The position numbers and the translations under genes are program-made. Under the pieces are notes generated by a model that was not told the DNA's origin, did not search any database, and saw nothing but the letters and a program-made list of their open reading frames with translations. Shown here piece after piece: positions 1 through 8,786 of a stretch of 36,872 nt of DNA. How positions within the stretch are numbered: the first letter of the stretch is position 1; each line of letters starts with the position of its first letter. The stretch is from Comamonadaceae bacterium (lineage in GTDB: Bacteria; Pseudomonadota; Gammaproteobacteria; Burkholderiales; Burkholderiaceae_C), in NCBI GenBank assembly GCA_027485285.1, contig JAIXRH010000072.1:1-36872 (forward strand), in the 5' to 3' direction.

Positions 1-437
1 ACACGCTGCATGAGATCTCGCTCAGGATGAATGCCCAGATGGGTGGCTGCAGTTTGGTTGGACCACTCAATTTGTGCATTGGCATCAAGCATCACCACGC
101 CGTTGGGCGAGGCTTGAATGGCCGAAAGAAAGTCTTTGAGACGCTGCTCACCCGCTGCGATGCTGCGTTCACGATCGCGCAAAAGTTTACGGGCTCGGTC
201 TGAGAGCACGCCCCACCAGCCCGACATCTGGGGCGCCATGGCCAAATCGCCTTGGCGAAGCCAAGAGCGCACGCGGTAGCCGCGCCAGGCATCCACCAAC
301 ACCCACAAGAGGCCTGCCAACAAGGCACCCGTCAGCAAATACACAGACTGCTGTTTCTCTCCCATCACTGCCCACGCATAACCGATGGCGGAACCAAAAA
401 CTAACAGGGAAAGAAACGAGAGAAAGCGACTGATCAC
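1..437 (-). CDS. phoR: PhoR phosphate-regulon sensor histidine kinase (N-terminal part, cut by window edge)
   Basis: This is the N-terminal part (about 145 residues) of the membrane histidine kinase that phosphorylates PhoB under phosphate limitation. The reading frame runs off the left edge, so the kinase core is not visible. From a GTG start at 437 there is a hydrophobic segment (about residues 4-25), a second (about 33-50), a basic charged stretch (DAWRGYRVRSW), then a PAS-like start (FLSAIQASPNGVVMLDANAQIEWSN). This order of two membrane segments, a charged linker and a PAS domain is that of PhoR. It follows phoB by 18 bp on the same strand, as in other pho operons. The GTG start is preceded only by a weak AAGG. 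The identification rests mostly on the PAS motif and position. Confidence 0.85.
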   Translation of the reverse strand, partial: MISRFLSFLSLLVFGSAIGYAWAVMGEKQQSVYLLTGALLAGLLWVLVDAWRGYRVRSWLRQGDLAMAPQMSGWWGVLSDRARKLLRDRERSIAAGEQRLKDFLSAIQASPNGVVMLDANAQIEWSNQTAATHLGIHPERDLMQR

Positions 438-455
438 AGGAACCTTGTGGAGGTT

Positions 456-1142
456 TTAGGGCTGATGCGTGATCCTATATCCTACGCCACGCACAGTCTC
501 AACCATGCTGCCCGCTTCACCCAAGGCTTCGCGCAAACGTTTGACATGCACGTCGACCGTGCGCTCTTCGATGAACACGTGGTCGCCCCACACACGGTCC
601 AACAACTGACTGCGGCTGTGCACACGCTCAGCATGGTGCATCAAATAGTTGAGCAATTTGAACTCTGTGGGTCCGAGCTTGATGCCGTGGTCATTGAAGC
701 TGACGCGATGCGTCGAACCATCCAACTGCAAAGCACCAATGCGCACCACATCGCTGGCTTGCTCAGGTGCCCGACGACGCAGCACCGCACGAATGCGTGC
801 CAACAATTCTTGGGTCGAGAACGGTTTGGTGATGTAGTCGTCTGCACCTGCATCGAGGCCCGCAATTTTGTCGGGCTCATCACCACGCGCGGTGAGCATG
901 AGAATGGGCGTGGTCTTGGTGCGAGGGTCGGCACGCCAACGACGCGCCAACTCCAAGCCACTTTGACCGGGCAACATCCAATCCAACAAGATCACATCGG
1001 GCAGTACCTCGTCAATGTGGGCCTGCGCAGCGTTGCCATCGGCGGCCAACACGGCCAACATGCCGTGATGACGCAAATTCACCGAAATAAGCTCAGCAAT
1101 CGCTGACTCATCTTCCACCACCAACACGCGTGCAATTTTCAT
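456..1142 (-). CDS. phoB: PhoB phosphate-regulon response regulator
   Basis: OmpR/PhoB-family response regulator of 228 residues, the usual length. The N-terminal receiver domain has acidic residues at 10-11 (VVEDE), the phospho-acceptor aspartate D54 in ILLDWMLPG, and the conserved lysine in TKPFS. The C-terminal winged helix contains FKLLNYLMHHAERVHSRSQLLDRVWG and ends with the recognition helix and wing (RTVDVHVKRLREAL, ETVRGVGYRI). When phosphorylated by PhoR it binds Pho boxes; one is visible upstream of pstS. A GGGAAG sits directly before the ATG. It lies 14 bp after phoU and is probably cotranscribed from the pst promoter. Confidence 0.97.
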   Translation of the reverse strand: MKIARVLVVEDESAIAELISVNLRHHGMLAVLAADGNAAQAHIDEVLPDVILLDWMLPGQSGLELARRWRADPRTKTTPILMLTARGDEPDKIAGLDAGADDYITKPFSTQELLARIRAVLRRRAPEQASDVVRIGALQLDGSTHRVSFNDHGIKLGPTEFKLLNYLMHHAERVHSRSQLLDRVWGDHVFIEERTVDVHVKRLREALGEAGSMVETVRGVGYRITHQP

Positions 1143-1156
1143 CTTCCCAAAACCTT

Positions 1157-1861
1157 TTACTTGCTCATGGACGATTCCACATCAGCCAATGGGATGTGAC
1201 GAACGTCTTCGCCCTTGACGATGTAGATGATGAATTCAGCAATGTTTTTCGAGTGGTCACCAATGCGCTCAATGGCTTTGGCAATGAACAACAAATCCAA
1301 GCTGGCAGAGATGGTGCGTGGGTCTTCCATCATGTAAGTGATGAGCTTGCGCACAAAACCGTCAAATTCTTTGTCAATGTCGTTGTCTTCACGCAAGATA
1401 GCCACCGCCATCGGCACGTCCAAACGCGCAAAGGCATCCAAGGCTTTGCGCAACAAGCCAGAGGCCATTTCAGCGGAAACGCGCAAATCAGAGGATGGCA
1501 AAGAGCGGGGTGCAGTTCCTTCGATGATGGACTTGACCATGCGGGCAATCTTGGCCGCTTCGTCACCCACGCGCTCAAGGTTGGCCGTGGTTTTAGACAT
1601 CGCCATCAGCAAGCGCAAATCACCCGCTGTCGGTTGACGACGGCCAATGATGGAAGCGATTTCGCGGTCGATTTCAACTTCGAGGCTGTTGACTTTGTTT
1701 TCTGTCGCCAACACATCGTCAGCCGCTTCTGGGCTGAACTGAGACAAAGCGTAAACCGCTTGGCGAATTTGGGACTCCACCAAACCACCCAGCTCCATCA
1801 CGTGTGAGGAGATGTTGTTGAGGTCGGCGTCGAATTGCGAGGACAGGTGTTTATCAGGCAT
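1157..1861 (-). CDS. phoU: PhoU phosphate signalling protein
   Basis: Cytoplasmic all-helical protein of 234 residues that links the PstSCAB transporter to the PhoR kinase and keeps the Pho regulon silent when phosphate is plentiful. The family pattern is clear: two PhoU repeats, the first with VESQIRQAVYALSQFSPEAADDVLATENKVNSLE, the second with SLDLLFIAKAIERIGDHSKNIAEFIIYIVKG. The E-R-x-G-D motifs (LERVGDEAAKIA and IERIGDHSKNIAE) are the metal-binding signatures of the family. It sits 11 bp after pstB and 14 bp before phoB, consistent with one long pst-pho transcript. Confidence 0.97.
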   Translation of the reverse strand: MPDKHLSSQFDADLNNISSHVMELGGLVESQIRQAVYALSQFSPEAADDVLATENKVNSLEVEIDREIASIIGRRQPTAGDLRLLMAMSKTTANLERVGDEAAKIARMVKSIIEGTAPRSLPSSDLRVSAEMASGLLRKALDAFARLDVPMAVAILREDNDIDKEFDGFVRKLITYMMEDPRTISASLDLLFIAKAIERIGDHSKNIAEFIIYIVKGEDVRHIPLADVESSMSK

Positions 1862-1872
1862 GGGGTCTCCAA

Positions 1873-2649
1873 TTAGCCGAAGCGGCCGGTGATGTAGTCT
1901 TCTGTGGCAGTTTTGTTGGGCTTGAAGAAGATTTGCTCTGTCTCACCAAATTCCACCAATTCGCCTAAATACATGTAGGCGGTGAAGTCGCTGCAACGCG
2001 CGGCTTGCTGCATGTTGTGGGTCACGATGGCGATGGTGTAGTCCGCCTTCAACTCATGCACCAACTCTTCCACCTTGCCTGTGGAAATCGGATCCAGCGC
2101 AGAGGTAGGCTCGTCCAACAACAACACAGATGGCTTCACAGCCACGCTGCGTGCAATGCACAAACGCTGCTGCTGACCGCCTGAGAGTGACAAACCGTTT
2201 TGACCCAACTTGTCTTTGACTTCGTTCCACAAAGCGGCCTTGCTCAACGCCCACTCGACGCGTTCGTCCATCTCTGTTTTACCGAGGTCTTCGTACAAAC
2301 GCACGCCAAAGGCGATGTTGTCGTAAATGGTCATGGGGAACGGTGTGGGCTTTTGGAACACCATGCCAATGCGGGCACGCAGCAAGTTCAGGTCTTGCTT
2401 GGCATCCAAGATGTTTTGGCCGTAAAAATTGATCTCGCCTTCCGCACGTTGGCCTGGATACAAGCTGTACATGCGGTTCAAGGTACGCAACAAGGTGGAC
2501 TTGCCGCAGCCGGATGGGCCAATGAACGCAGTGACTTTGCGCTCGGCAATGTCCATCGTCACATTTTTGAGGCCTTGGAACTTGCCGTAGAAAAAGTTCA
2601 GGTTGCGAACTTCGAGGGCGTTTTTTTGTACTGTTTGAGTTTCAGACAT
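1873..2649 (-). CDS. pstB: PstB phosphate ABC transporter ATPase
   Basis: ATP-binding subunit of the high-affinity phosphate importer, 258 residues from the ATG at 2649. The Walker A motif is GPSGCGKST at 44-52, followed by the Q-loop ([11 protein letters not shown]), the ABC signature [14 protein letters not shown] and Walker B ([13 protein letters not shown]), with the switch histidine in [14 protein letters not shown] longer in-frame extension upstream was rejected because it overlaps pstA and has no family counterpart, whereas the chosen ATG has AGGAA at a good distance. It is in the operon pstS-pstC-pstA-pstB-phoU. Confidence 0.98.
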   Translation of the reverse strand: MSETQTVQKNALEVRNLNFFYGKFQGLKNVTMDIAERKVTAFIGPSGCGKSTLLRTLNRMYSLYPGQRAEGEINFYGQNILDAKQDLNLLRARIGMVFQKPTPFPMTIYDNIAFGVRLYEDLGKTEMDERVEWALSKAALWNEVKDKLGQNGLSLSGGQQQRLCIARSVAVKPSVLLLDEPTSALDPISTGKVEELVHELKADYTIAIVTHNMQQAARCSDFTAYMYLGELVEFGETEQIFFKPNKTATEDYITGRFG

Positions 2650-2669
2650 AGTTAGATTCCTGATTGAAA

Positions 2670-3524
2670 TTAGGCGCTGACTTTTTCGCGGAAGAACACA
2701 CGTGCCAAGATATTGAGCACGAGCACAGTCAAAGTGATCAACAAAGCACCGGCCCAAGCCAAGCGCACCCAGTTGTCATAAGGGCTCATGGCGAACTGGA
2801 AGATCACCACAGGCAAGTTGGCCATGGGCGCGCCCATGTTGGTGCTGAAGAACTGGTTGTTCAAGGCAGTGAACAGCAAAGGCGCTGTCTCGCCGCTGAT
2901 GCGGGCCACGGCCAACAACACACCGGTCATCACGCCGCTCTTGGCGGCACGCAGGGTAATGAACGTAGAGACTTTCCAGCGCGGTGCGCCCAAGGCAAAA
3001 GCTGCTTCACGCAGACTGCCAGGCACCAAACGCAACATGTTTTCAGTGGTGCGCATGATCACAGGCACCGCAATGAGCGACAAAGCCAAGCTACCTGCGT
3101 AGCCTGAAAAGTTGCCCACTGTGGCCACCGCAATCGCGTAGACAAACAAGCCCAACACGATGGAAGGTGCTGACAACATGATGTCGGTCACAAAGCGGGT
3201 CAGCTCGGCAGTTTTGCTTTCGTCACCGTACTCGGTGAGGTAGACGCCAGCCAAAATGCCCACGGGCGTGGACACCACCACCGTCAAGCCCACAATCATC
3301 AAGCTGCCCAAGATGGCGTTGCGCAAACCTCCGCCTTCGGTGCCAGGTGCAGGCGTATCGCTGAACAACAGGTTGGCATCCATTCCGGCCAAGCCGTTGG
3401 AAAACAACACGAAAAGAATCCAAAGCAAGACGGTTAAACCCACAGCCATGGCCGACATAGAAAATGCCAAGCCCAAGGTGCTGACGATGCGACGCTTTGC
3501 GTAAAGTTGATTGTTCATTTCCAT
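2670..3524 (-). CDS. pstA: PstA phosphate ABC transporter permease
   Basis: Inner-membrane permease of the phosphate importer, 284 residues with about six hydrophobic segments. The binding-protein-dependent transport signature is seen in the region [20 protein letters not shown], the EAA loop that docks onto PstB. The family opening segment ([22 protein letters not shown]) and the region GVYLTEYGD are also present. The first ATG is preferred because AAGAGG lies about five bases upstream; a second ATG two codons later is possible. It pairs with PstC, which lies 9 bp upstream. Confidence 0.97.
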   Translation of the reverse strand: MEMNNQLYAKRRIVSTLGLAFSMSAMAVGLTVLLWILFVLFSNGLAGMDANLLFSDTPAPGTEGGGLRNAILGSLMIVGLTVVVSTPVGILAGVYLTEYGDESKTAELTRFVTDIMLSAPSIVLGLFVYAIAVATVGNFSGYAGSLALSLIAVPVIMRTTENMLRLVPGSLREAAFALGAPRWKVSTFITLRAAKSGVMTGVLLAVARISGETAPLLFTALNNQFFSTNMGAPMANLPVVIFQFAMSPYDNWVRLAWAGALLITLTVLVLNILARVFFREKVSA

Positions 3525-3533
3525 AAAAACCTC

Positions 3534-4526
3534 TTAATTGCCTTTGGCTTTTTCTGCACGCATGATCATCACCTTGGCAGCAGCCAACACCACAAAGGTG
3601 ATGACGAACAGCAAGAAGCCAAGCGCAAACAAGGTGGAGAAATGCAGGTCTGCGGCCTCGCCAAACTCGTTGGCCAAGACGGACGCGATGGACGTGCCGG
3701 GAGAGAACAAGGAGGTGGGCATGCGGTTGGCGTTGCCAATCACAAACGTGACCGCCATGGTTTCACCCAGCGCACGGCCAAGACCCAACATGATGCCGCC
3801 GATCACACCTTTTTGTGTGTAGGGCAACACCACTTTGCGCACCACTTCCCATGTGGTGCAGCCCAAACCGTAAGCAGACTCACGCAAGATGGGCGGTGTG
3901 ATTTCAAACACATCACGCATCACCGCAGCCACAAAAGGCAAGACCATGAAGGCCAATACCACGCCAGCGGCCAAGATGCCCATGCCGTTGGTCGCACCAC
4001 CAAACAGCCAACCCACCAGAGGCATGCCACCCAGAATTTCTTTCAGTGGCACTTGCACAAAATCGGCAAACAAAGGTGCGAACACAAACAAACCAAACAT
4101 GCCGTAAATGATCGAGGGCACAGCTGCCAACAATTCAATCGACGTGCCCAAAGGACGCCGCAGCCAAGTGGGGCAAGTCTCCGTCAAAAAGACGGCCACA
4201 CCAAAGGCCAGTGGCACAGCAAGCAACAAGGCAATCCCTGCGCTCACCACAGTGCCGACGATCGAGATGGCAGCACCAAATTCAGAATTGACGATGTCCC
4301 ATTCGACACGCCACAAAAAATGAAACCCAAATTTTTGAAACGTGGGCCATGCATTCACAAACAAGGAAATGATGATGCCCAACAAGGCTGCCAACACAAT
4401 CAATGAAAAAGATTGCGTGACGCGATGAAAAATAGAATCTTGTATGCGCTGCGTCTTAGCAACCGCCACCATGCCTGCACTGACGGCTTGGCCAGATTCT
4501 TCTTGCAGTAAATTTTGTGAGCTCAT
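3534..4526 (-). CDS. pstC: PstC phosphate ABC transporter permease
   Basis: Second permease subunit, 330 residues from the ATG at 4526. There are about six membrane segments and the EAA-loop region [21 protein letters not shown]. The family region [11 protein letters not shown] and the motif [16 protein letters not shown] are characteristic of PstC. A TTG six codons upstream extends the frame, but CTAGGG before the ATG favours the shorter form. The gene follows a stem-loop in the pstS-pstC spacer, so it is probably expressed less than pstS. Confidence 0.96.
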   Translation of the reverse strand: MSSQNLLQEESGQAVSAGMVAVAKTQRIQDSIFHRVTQSFSLIVLAALLGIIISLFVNAWPTFQKFGFHFLWRVEWDIVNSEFGAAISIVGTVVSAGIALLLAVPLAFGVAVFLTETCPTWLRRPLGTSIELLAAVPSIIYGMFGLFVFAPLFADFVQVPLKEILGGMPLVGWLFGGATNGMGILAAGVVLAFMVLPFVAAVMRDVFEITPPILRESAYGLGCTTWEVVRKVVLPYTQKGVIGGIMLGLGRALGETMAVTFVIGNANRMPTSLFSPGTSIASVLANEFGEAADLHFSTLFALGFLLFVITFVVLAAAKVMIMRAEKAKGN

Positions 4527-4560
4527 GACAGACCCTAGACTCAATGAAACAACCTACTTC

Positions 4561-4607
4561 TTAAAAACCAAAATTCCGCCGGCTTTGAAACCAAGGCCGA
4601 CGGAATT
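4561..4607 (-). terminator. Stem-loop with U-tract in the pstS-pstC spacer (partial terminator or mRNA-stabilising element)
   Basis: On the minus strand a 12-bp stem (arms 4596-4607 and 4572-4583, one G-U pair) encloses a 12-base loop and is followed by TTTTGGTTTTT. Lying just after the pstS stop and before pstC in the same operon, it would lower readthrough or protect the pstS 3' end, giving more binding protein than permease. Confidence 0.7.
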
Positions 4608-4624
4608 GAGTCGCTCAATTCAAA

Positions 4625-5656
4625 TTACTTTTGAATTTGTGTCCACACTTTGGCGCGGATAGCCGTCGTCAAAGAATCAGGCAATGCCACGTAGTCGAGG
4701 TCAGCGGCCATTTTCTTGCCGTTGGTGAATGACCAATCAAAAAACTTCAGGGCTTCAGCAGCAGCTGCTTTGTCAGCAGGTTGCTTGTACATCAAGATGA
4801 ACGAAGCTGTGCTGATAGGCCAGCTGTTGGCGCCCTTGGCGTTGACCATGGACACGCCCATGCCAGGCACGCTGAACCAGTCAGCGCCCGCAGCAGCAGC
4901 AGCAAATGTCAAATCATCAGGCGAAACATAAGCGCCGTTTGCGTTTTGAATTTGCATGAAGTTCATGTTGTTTTTCTTGACGTAGGCATACTCAACGTAA
5001 CCGATGGAGCCTTTGACGCGGTTCACGTTGGCTGCAACGCCTTCGTTACCTTTGCCGCCCACGGACGAAGCAGCTGGCCACTTCACAGCGGCGCCCTTGC
5101 CAACGCTGTCGGCCCAGTCTTTGCTTACGGCGGTCAAGTAGTCGGTGAAGTTGAAGGTGGTGCCAGAGCCGTCAGCGCGGTGCACCACGGTGATGGCTTG
5201 GTCAGGCAATTTTTTACCTGGGTTCAAGGCGGCGATTTTTGGATCGTTGAAGTTGCTGATCTTGCCCATGAACATCTCAGCCAACACGGGGCCTGTGATG
5301 CGCAATTCGCCTGGCTTGAAGCCATCCAAGTTCAAGACGGGCACAGTGCCGCCAATGATCATTGGGAACTGAACCAAGCCGTCTTTTTCCAAGTCATCAC
5401 CAGACATGGGCGCGTCAGTCGCACCGAAAGTCACGGTCTTGGCACGAATTTGACGGATACCGCCCGAAGAACCGATCGATTGGTAGTTCAAGCTGTTGCC
5501 AGTGGCGGCCTTGTAGCCTTCAGCCCACTTGACGTAAACAGGGTATGGGAAAGAAGCGCCTGCGCCAGTGATTTCGGCAGCAAAGGCTGAACCCATAGCC
5601 AAAGTGGCCATTGCGGCAGCGGCTACGGATTTGATGAATGCGCGTTTGGTGTTCAT
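4625..5656 (-). CDS. pstS: PstS periplasmic phosphate-binding protein
   Basis: High-affinity periplasmic phosphate receptor of the Pst importer, 343 residues. A Sec signal peptide (MNTKRAFIKSVAAAAMATLAMGSAFA, cleavage about residue 26-27) precedes the hallmark start EITGAGASFPYPVYVKW. Phosphate-binding family motifs include IGSSGGIRQI, FGATDAPMS, VVHRADGSGTTFNFTDYL and GNEGVAANV. It is first in the operon, directly behind a Pho box, and followed by an intercistronic hairpin, both consistent with high induction in phosphate starvation. Confidence 0.98.
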   Translation of the reverse strand: MNTKRAFIKSVAAAAMATLAMGSAFAAEITGAGASFPYPVYVKWAEGYKAATGNSLNYQSIGSSGGIRQIRAKTVTFGATDAPMSGDDLEKDGLVQFPMIIGGTVPVLNLDGFKPGELRITGPVLAEMFMGKISNFNDPKIAALNPGKKLPDQAITVVHRADGSGTTFNFTDYLTAVSKDWADSVGKGAAVKWPAASSVGGKGNEGVAANVNRVKGSIGYVEYAYVKKNNMNFMQIQNANGAYVSPDDLTFAAAAAGADWFSVPGMGVSMVNAKGANSWPISTASFILMYKQPADKAAAAEALKFFDWSFTNGKKMAADLDYVALPDSLTTAIRAKVWTQIQK

Positions 5657-5703
5657 GAAAGTCCTAAATAAGGTTGGAAGAGATTGAACTTTAACCAGGC
5701 TTT

Positions 5704-5730
5704 ATGACGGATATGTGACAAATATGACAG
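5704..5730 (-). promoter_or_regulatory. Pho box(es) upstream of pstS
   Basis: Reading the minus strand, TTGTCACATATCCGTCAT (5721-5704) is a 7-4-7 direct repeat matching the Pho box form CTGTCAT-N4-CTGTCAT. A third heptamer, CTGTCAT, occurs just upstream (5730-5724), overlapping the first by register. The box lies 48-75 bp before the pstS start, with an AT-rich candidate -10 (GTTAAAGT) downstream, as expected when PhoB replaces a -35 element. Confidence 0.85.
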
Positions 5731-5737
5731 TTTAATG

Positions 5738-5761
5738 TTCAATAATTCAAGTATTATTGAA
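5738..5761. promoter_or_regulatory. Inverted-repeat operator of the ars operon, overlapping the arsR -10
   Basis: TTCAATAAT (5738-5746) and ATTATTGAA (5753-5761) form a perfect 9-bp inverted repeat with a 6-base spacer, ending two bases before the arsR ATG. AT-rich dyads of this size are typical ArsR/SmtB operators. The right arm includes TATTAT (5752-5757), a good -10 hexamer, so a bound repressor would block RNA polymerase. The pstS Pho box is only 8 bp away on the other strand. Confidence 0.75.
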
Positions 5762-5763
5762 AC

Positions 5764-6105
5764 ATGAACACTTTGAAGACTTCTGAAATTGAAACGGTCG
5801 AAGCCTTGGCTGCCTTGGCGCAAACCCAACGATTACGGGCCTTCCGTGCTTTGGTGGTGGCAGGCGCAGAGGGCTTGACGCCCAGCACGCTTGCCACCTT
5901 GCTGCAAATCGCACCAAGTGCTTTGTCGTTTCACCTCAAGGCCTTGAGCCATGCAGGCTTGGTCAGCGCGCAGTCCAGCGGCCGCAACCTGATTTACCGC
6001 GCCGAATTTGCCCGCATGAACCAATTGCTGACCTACCTCACCCAAGACTGCTGCCAAGGCCAGTCGTGCGCCGTGGTGCCTGAAACGGCCAACACCTGCT
6101 GTTAA
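5764..6105 (+). CDS. arsR: ArsR-family arsenite-responsive repressor
   Basis: Winged-helix repressor of 113 residues, the usual ArsR size. The helix-turn-helix is around residues 38-70 (LTPSTLATLLQIAPSALSFHLKALSHAGLV). The CxC pair of the classical alpha-3 arsenite site is absent; instead the C-terminus has C96, C97 and C102, then C112-C113. This resembles the C-terminal three-cysteine site known from Acidithiobacillus ferrooxidans ArsR (C95, C96, C102), so arsenite probably binds there. No Shine-Dalgarno precedes the ATG, and the -10-like TATTAT ends six bases before it, so the message may be leaderless. It heads arsR-arsC-acr3. Confidence 0.93.
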   Translation: MNTLKTSEIETVEALAALAQTQRLRAFRALVVAGAEGLTPSTLATLLQIAPSALSFHLKALSHAGLVSAQSSGRNLIYRAEFARMNQLLTYLTQDCCQGQSCAVVPETANTCC

Positions 6106-6136
6106 CTTTTTAACGTCTTTGACCAAGGAACTCACC

Positions 6137-6649
6137 ATGACCACACTCAATGTTCTCTTTCTGTGCACCCACAACTCCGCACGCAGCATCTTGGCTGAAG
6201 CCTTGCTCAACCACATCTCTCAGGGTGCGAGTGGCACGCACTTCAAAGCCTTCTCAGCTGGCAGCAGCCCGCGCGAGAACCAGCAACCCAACCCCCTCGC
6301 CCTCAAAGTGTTGCAATCAGCAGGCATTGCCACCGACGATTTGCGCAGCAAAAACTGGGACGAATTTGCGCTGCCCGATGCACCACACATGGACTTGGTC
6401 ATCACCGTGTGCGACAACGCTGCAGGCGAGGTGTGCCCCTATTGGCCGGGTCAACCCGCCACCGCCCATTGGGGCTACCCAGACCCATCAGAGGCACAAG
6501 GCACAGACGAAGAACGTTTGGCGGCCTTTCGCAACACGCTCTACATGATTCAAAAGCGCCTACAAATCTTGGTGGACTTGCCCGCCGACAAATTGCAGAA
6601 AACCATGTTGCAACACACCGCCCGAGAAATCAGCAAGGACCACGCATGA
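6137..6649 (+). CDS. arsC: Arsenate reductase of the low-molecular-weight phosphatase type
   Basis: Reduces arsenate to arsenite for export. 170 residues from the ATG at 6137, chosen over an upstream in-frame TTG because AAGGA sits 8 bases before it. The P-loop CTHNSAR gives the CX5R motif (C10 to R16), and the DPS motif near residue 116 supplies the probable general acid. C92 and C100 (VCDNAAGEVC) are candidates for the redox cysteine relay; the eight-residue spacing differs by one from S. aureus ArsC (C82/C89), so the reductant (thioredoxin or glutathione) cannot be told from sequence. Its stop overlaps the acr3 start (ATGA). Confidence 0.93.
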   Translation: MTTLNVLFLCTHNSARSILAEALLNHISQGASGTHFKAFSAGSSPRENQQPNPLALKVLQSAGIATDDLRSKNWDEFALPDAPHMDLVITVCDNAAGEVCPYWPGQPATAHWGYPDPSEAQGTDEERLAAFRNTLYMIQKRLQILVDLPADKLQKTMLQHTAREISKDHA

Positions 6650-7674
6650 ACTTCTTTGAACGCTACCTCACCGCTTGGGTGGCCCTGTGCATCGTGGTTG
6701 GCATTGCGCTGGGGCAGTGGCAACCTGAGCTGTTTCAAGCCATCGGCCAGCTGGAGTACGCGCAAGTCAACTTGCCTGTGGGTTTGCTGATTTGGGTGAT
6801 GATCATTCCCATGCTGGTGAAGGTCGACTTTGGCGCTTTGCACGAGGTGCGTCAGCACATCAAAGGCATCGGCGTCACCTTGTTTGTCAACTGGGTCGTC
6901 AAGCCGTTCTCGATGGCGCTGCTGGGTTGGTTTTTCATTCGTTACTTGTTTGCGCCGCTGTTGCCTGCAGACCAAATTGACAGCTACATCGCAGGCCTCA
7001 TTTTGTTGGCCGCTGCGCCCTGCACCGCCATGGTGTTTGTGTGGAGCCGCCTGACCCATGGCCATCCTTTGTTCACCCTGTCGCAAGTGGCCTTGAACGA
7101 CGCCATCATGGTGGTGGCGTTTGCACCGCTGGTGGCATTCTTGTTGGGCCTCTCAGCCATCATCGTCCCGTGGGACACGCTCATCACGTCGGTGGTTTTG
7201 TACATCATCGTGCCAGTGGTGTTGGCACAGCTGATTCGCAAAGCCTTGCTCGCGCAAGGTGAGGCGAAGTTTGAAGCCGTCATGGCCCTCATTGGCCCGT
7301 GGTCCATCGCGGCCTTGCTGGCGACACTGGTGTTGTTGTTTGCGTTTCAAGGCGAGGCGATTTTGAAGCAGCCCTTGGTCATTGCGCTGCTGGCAGTGCC
7401 CATCCTCATTCAAGTGTTGTTCAACTCGGCCTTGGCTTATTACCTCAACCGCGCCGTGGGTGAAGCCCACAACGTGGCCGGCCCTTCAGCACTGATTGGC
7501 GCGTCCAACTTCTTCGAGTTGGCGGTGGCCGCCGCCATCAGCTTGTTTGGGTTTGAATCAGGCGCAGCTCTGGCCACGGTGGTGGGCGTGTTGATTGAAG
7601 TGCCCATCATGTTGCTGGTGGTGAATGTGGTGAATCGCAGCAAGGGCTGGTACGAACGCGGCGCGGCTGAATGA
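6646..7674 (+). CDS. acr3: ACR3-family arsenite efflux permease
   Basis: Inner-membrane arsenite exporter of 342 residues with about ten hydrophobic segments. The start overlaps the arsC stop by four bases (ATGA), arguing for translational coupling. Family landmarks are LPVGLLIWVMIIPMLVKVDF near the N-terminus and PCTAMVFVWS in the fourth segment, which carries the conserved cysteine of ACR3 transporters, plus GASNFFELAVA in the ninth. This is the ACR3 type, not the 12-helix ArsB type. It completes a minimal three-gene arsenic operon: sense, reduce, export. Confidence 0.96.
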   Translation: MNFFERYLTAWVALCIVVGIALGQWQPELFQAIGQLEYAQVNLPVGLLIWVMIIPMLVKVDFGALHEVRQHIKGIGVTLFVNWVVKPFSMALLGWFFIRYLFAPLLPADQIDSYIAGLILLAAAPCTAMVFVWSRLTHGHPLFTLSQVALNDAIMVVAFAPLVAFLLGLSAIIVPWDTLITSVVLYIIVPVVLAQLIRKALLAQGEAKFEAVMALIGPWSIAALLATLVLLFAFQGEAILKQPLVIALLAVPILIQVLFNSALAYYLNRAVGEAHNVAGPSALIGASNFFELAVAAAISLFGFESGAALATVVGVLIEVPIMLLVVNVVNRSKGWYERGAAE

Positions 7675-7716
7675 CCTCAGGCCCCCGAAGGTTGCCGCCG
7701 GTTTTTAGAATGAGGC

Positions 7717-8241
7717 ATGCGTTTTTTCATTAATGCCCTTGGTTTTCAATCCGCTTGGTGGGCCTGCATCGCTGGCATTGGCCTTGGGTTAGAGATTCCT
7801 GCCTTGGTCTATTGCGTGGTGTTGGCCGGCCTGCACCTGGCCTTTGCTGCGCAACCCTTGGCAGAAGTCAAGCTTGCGGCCATTGCCTTGTTCACGGGTG
7901 TGTTGGCGGACACACTTTTACAAATGTTCAACGTCATCAGTTTTTACGGCTGGGCTCTTGGCCCCGTGAGCCCGTTTTGGCTCTGGCTGCTGTGGGTCTT
8001 GTTTGCGATGACCTTGAACGCTTCCTTGTCATTTCTACAAAAGCTGCCACTTGGGTGGTCCGCGGTGGCAGGGCTGGCCTTTGGCCCCTTGACCTACTAT
8101 GCTGGGGCACAACTTGGCGCGGCATCTTTTGACGGCTCGCTTGTTCATCTCGCTGCACTCGCTTTGACTTGGATGATCGCGCTGCCCTTCTTGGTCCACA
8201 TGGCCAAACAACTCTTCACTACCCCACAAGGTCTCACATGA
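7717..8241 (+). CDS. DUF2878 family membrane protein
   Basis: Integral membrane protein of 174 residues with five or six hydrophobic segments and few charges; it starts MRFFINALGFQSAWWACIAG. The pattern (NALGFQ start, ADTLLQ, LWVLFAMTLNASLSFL, GPLTYYAGAQLGA) fits DUF2878, whose biochemical role is not known. In other proteobacteria the family sits with DUF3833, DUF1365, a flavin amine oxidase and cyclopropane-fatty-acid synthase genes in lipid-modification clusters induced by singlet oxygen or light. A TAGAAT -10-like hexamer ends five bases before the ATG with no Shine-Dalgarno, so the message may be leaderless. Its stop overlaps the next start. Confidence 0.85.
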   Translation: MRFFINALGFQSAWWACIAGIGLGLEIPALVYCVVLAGLHLAFAAQPLAEVKLAAIALFTGVLADTLLQMFNVISFYGWALGPVSPFWLWLLWVLFAMTLNASLSFLQKLPLGWSAVAGLAFGPLTYYAGAQLGAASFDGSLVHLAALALTWMIALPFLVHMAKQLFTTPQGLT

Positions 8242-8786
8242 TGAATCGTCGAAAGCTTTTACTGAGTGGCATGGCCAGCACGGCCGTTGTCGCCAATCTG
8301 AGTGGTTGCGCAAGCCCATCGATTGATGAGTTTGCAGGCCAAAAGCCAGTGCTCGACTTACGCACTTATTTCAACGGCATGGTGGACGCTTGGGGTATCT
8401 TCACCGACCGCAACGGCAAAGTGGTCAAGCGTTTCACGGTCGAGATGAAGTGTGAATGGCAAAACGACCAAGGCATCTTGGATGAAGACTTTGTGTACGC
8501 CGACGGCACCAAAGAAAAACGCGTGTGGAAACTCACTGACAAAGGCAATGGCGCCTACGTGGGCACTGCGGGTGACGTGGTGGGCTTGGCCGAAGGCCAG
8601 ACCAAAGGCAACGCCTTCAATTGGCGCTACACGCTGGCACTGCCCGTGGAAGGCACTGTGCTCAACGTGCAAATGGACGACTGGATGTACTTGATGAATG
8701 ACCGCGTCATGCTCAACAAGGCACGCATGACCAAGCTGGGCATTCACTTGGGCGATGTGACCCTCTCATTCACACGCAGGACATGA
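8238..8786 (+). CDS. DUF3833 family lipoprotein
   Basis: Predicted lipoprotein of 182 residues. The signal peptide MMNRRKLLLSGMASTAVVANLSGCAS ends in a lipobox (LSGC). The body matches DUF3833: a short Y-F-x-G-x-x-x-x-x-G segment (TYFNGMVDAWGIFTDRNGKVVKRF), a long charged middle and WMYLMNDRVMLNKARMTKLGIHLGDVTLSF near the end. Function is not established; it is thought to work at the cell envelope with DUF2878. There are two adjacent ATGs (8238 and 8241); the first overlaps the stop of the DUF2878 gene, with CACAAGG upstream. Its own stop overlaps the next gene. Confidence 0.86.
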   Translation: MMNRRKLLLSGMASTAVVANLSGCASPSIDEFAGQKPVLDLRTYFNGMVDAWGIFTDRNGKVVKRFTVEMKCEWQNDQGILDEDFVYADGTKEKRVWKLTDKGNGAYVGTAGDVVGLAEGQTKGNAFNWRYTLALPVEGTVLNVQMDDWMYLMNDRVMLNKARMTKLGIHLGDVTLSFTRRT

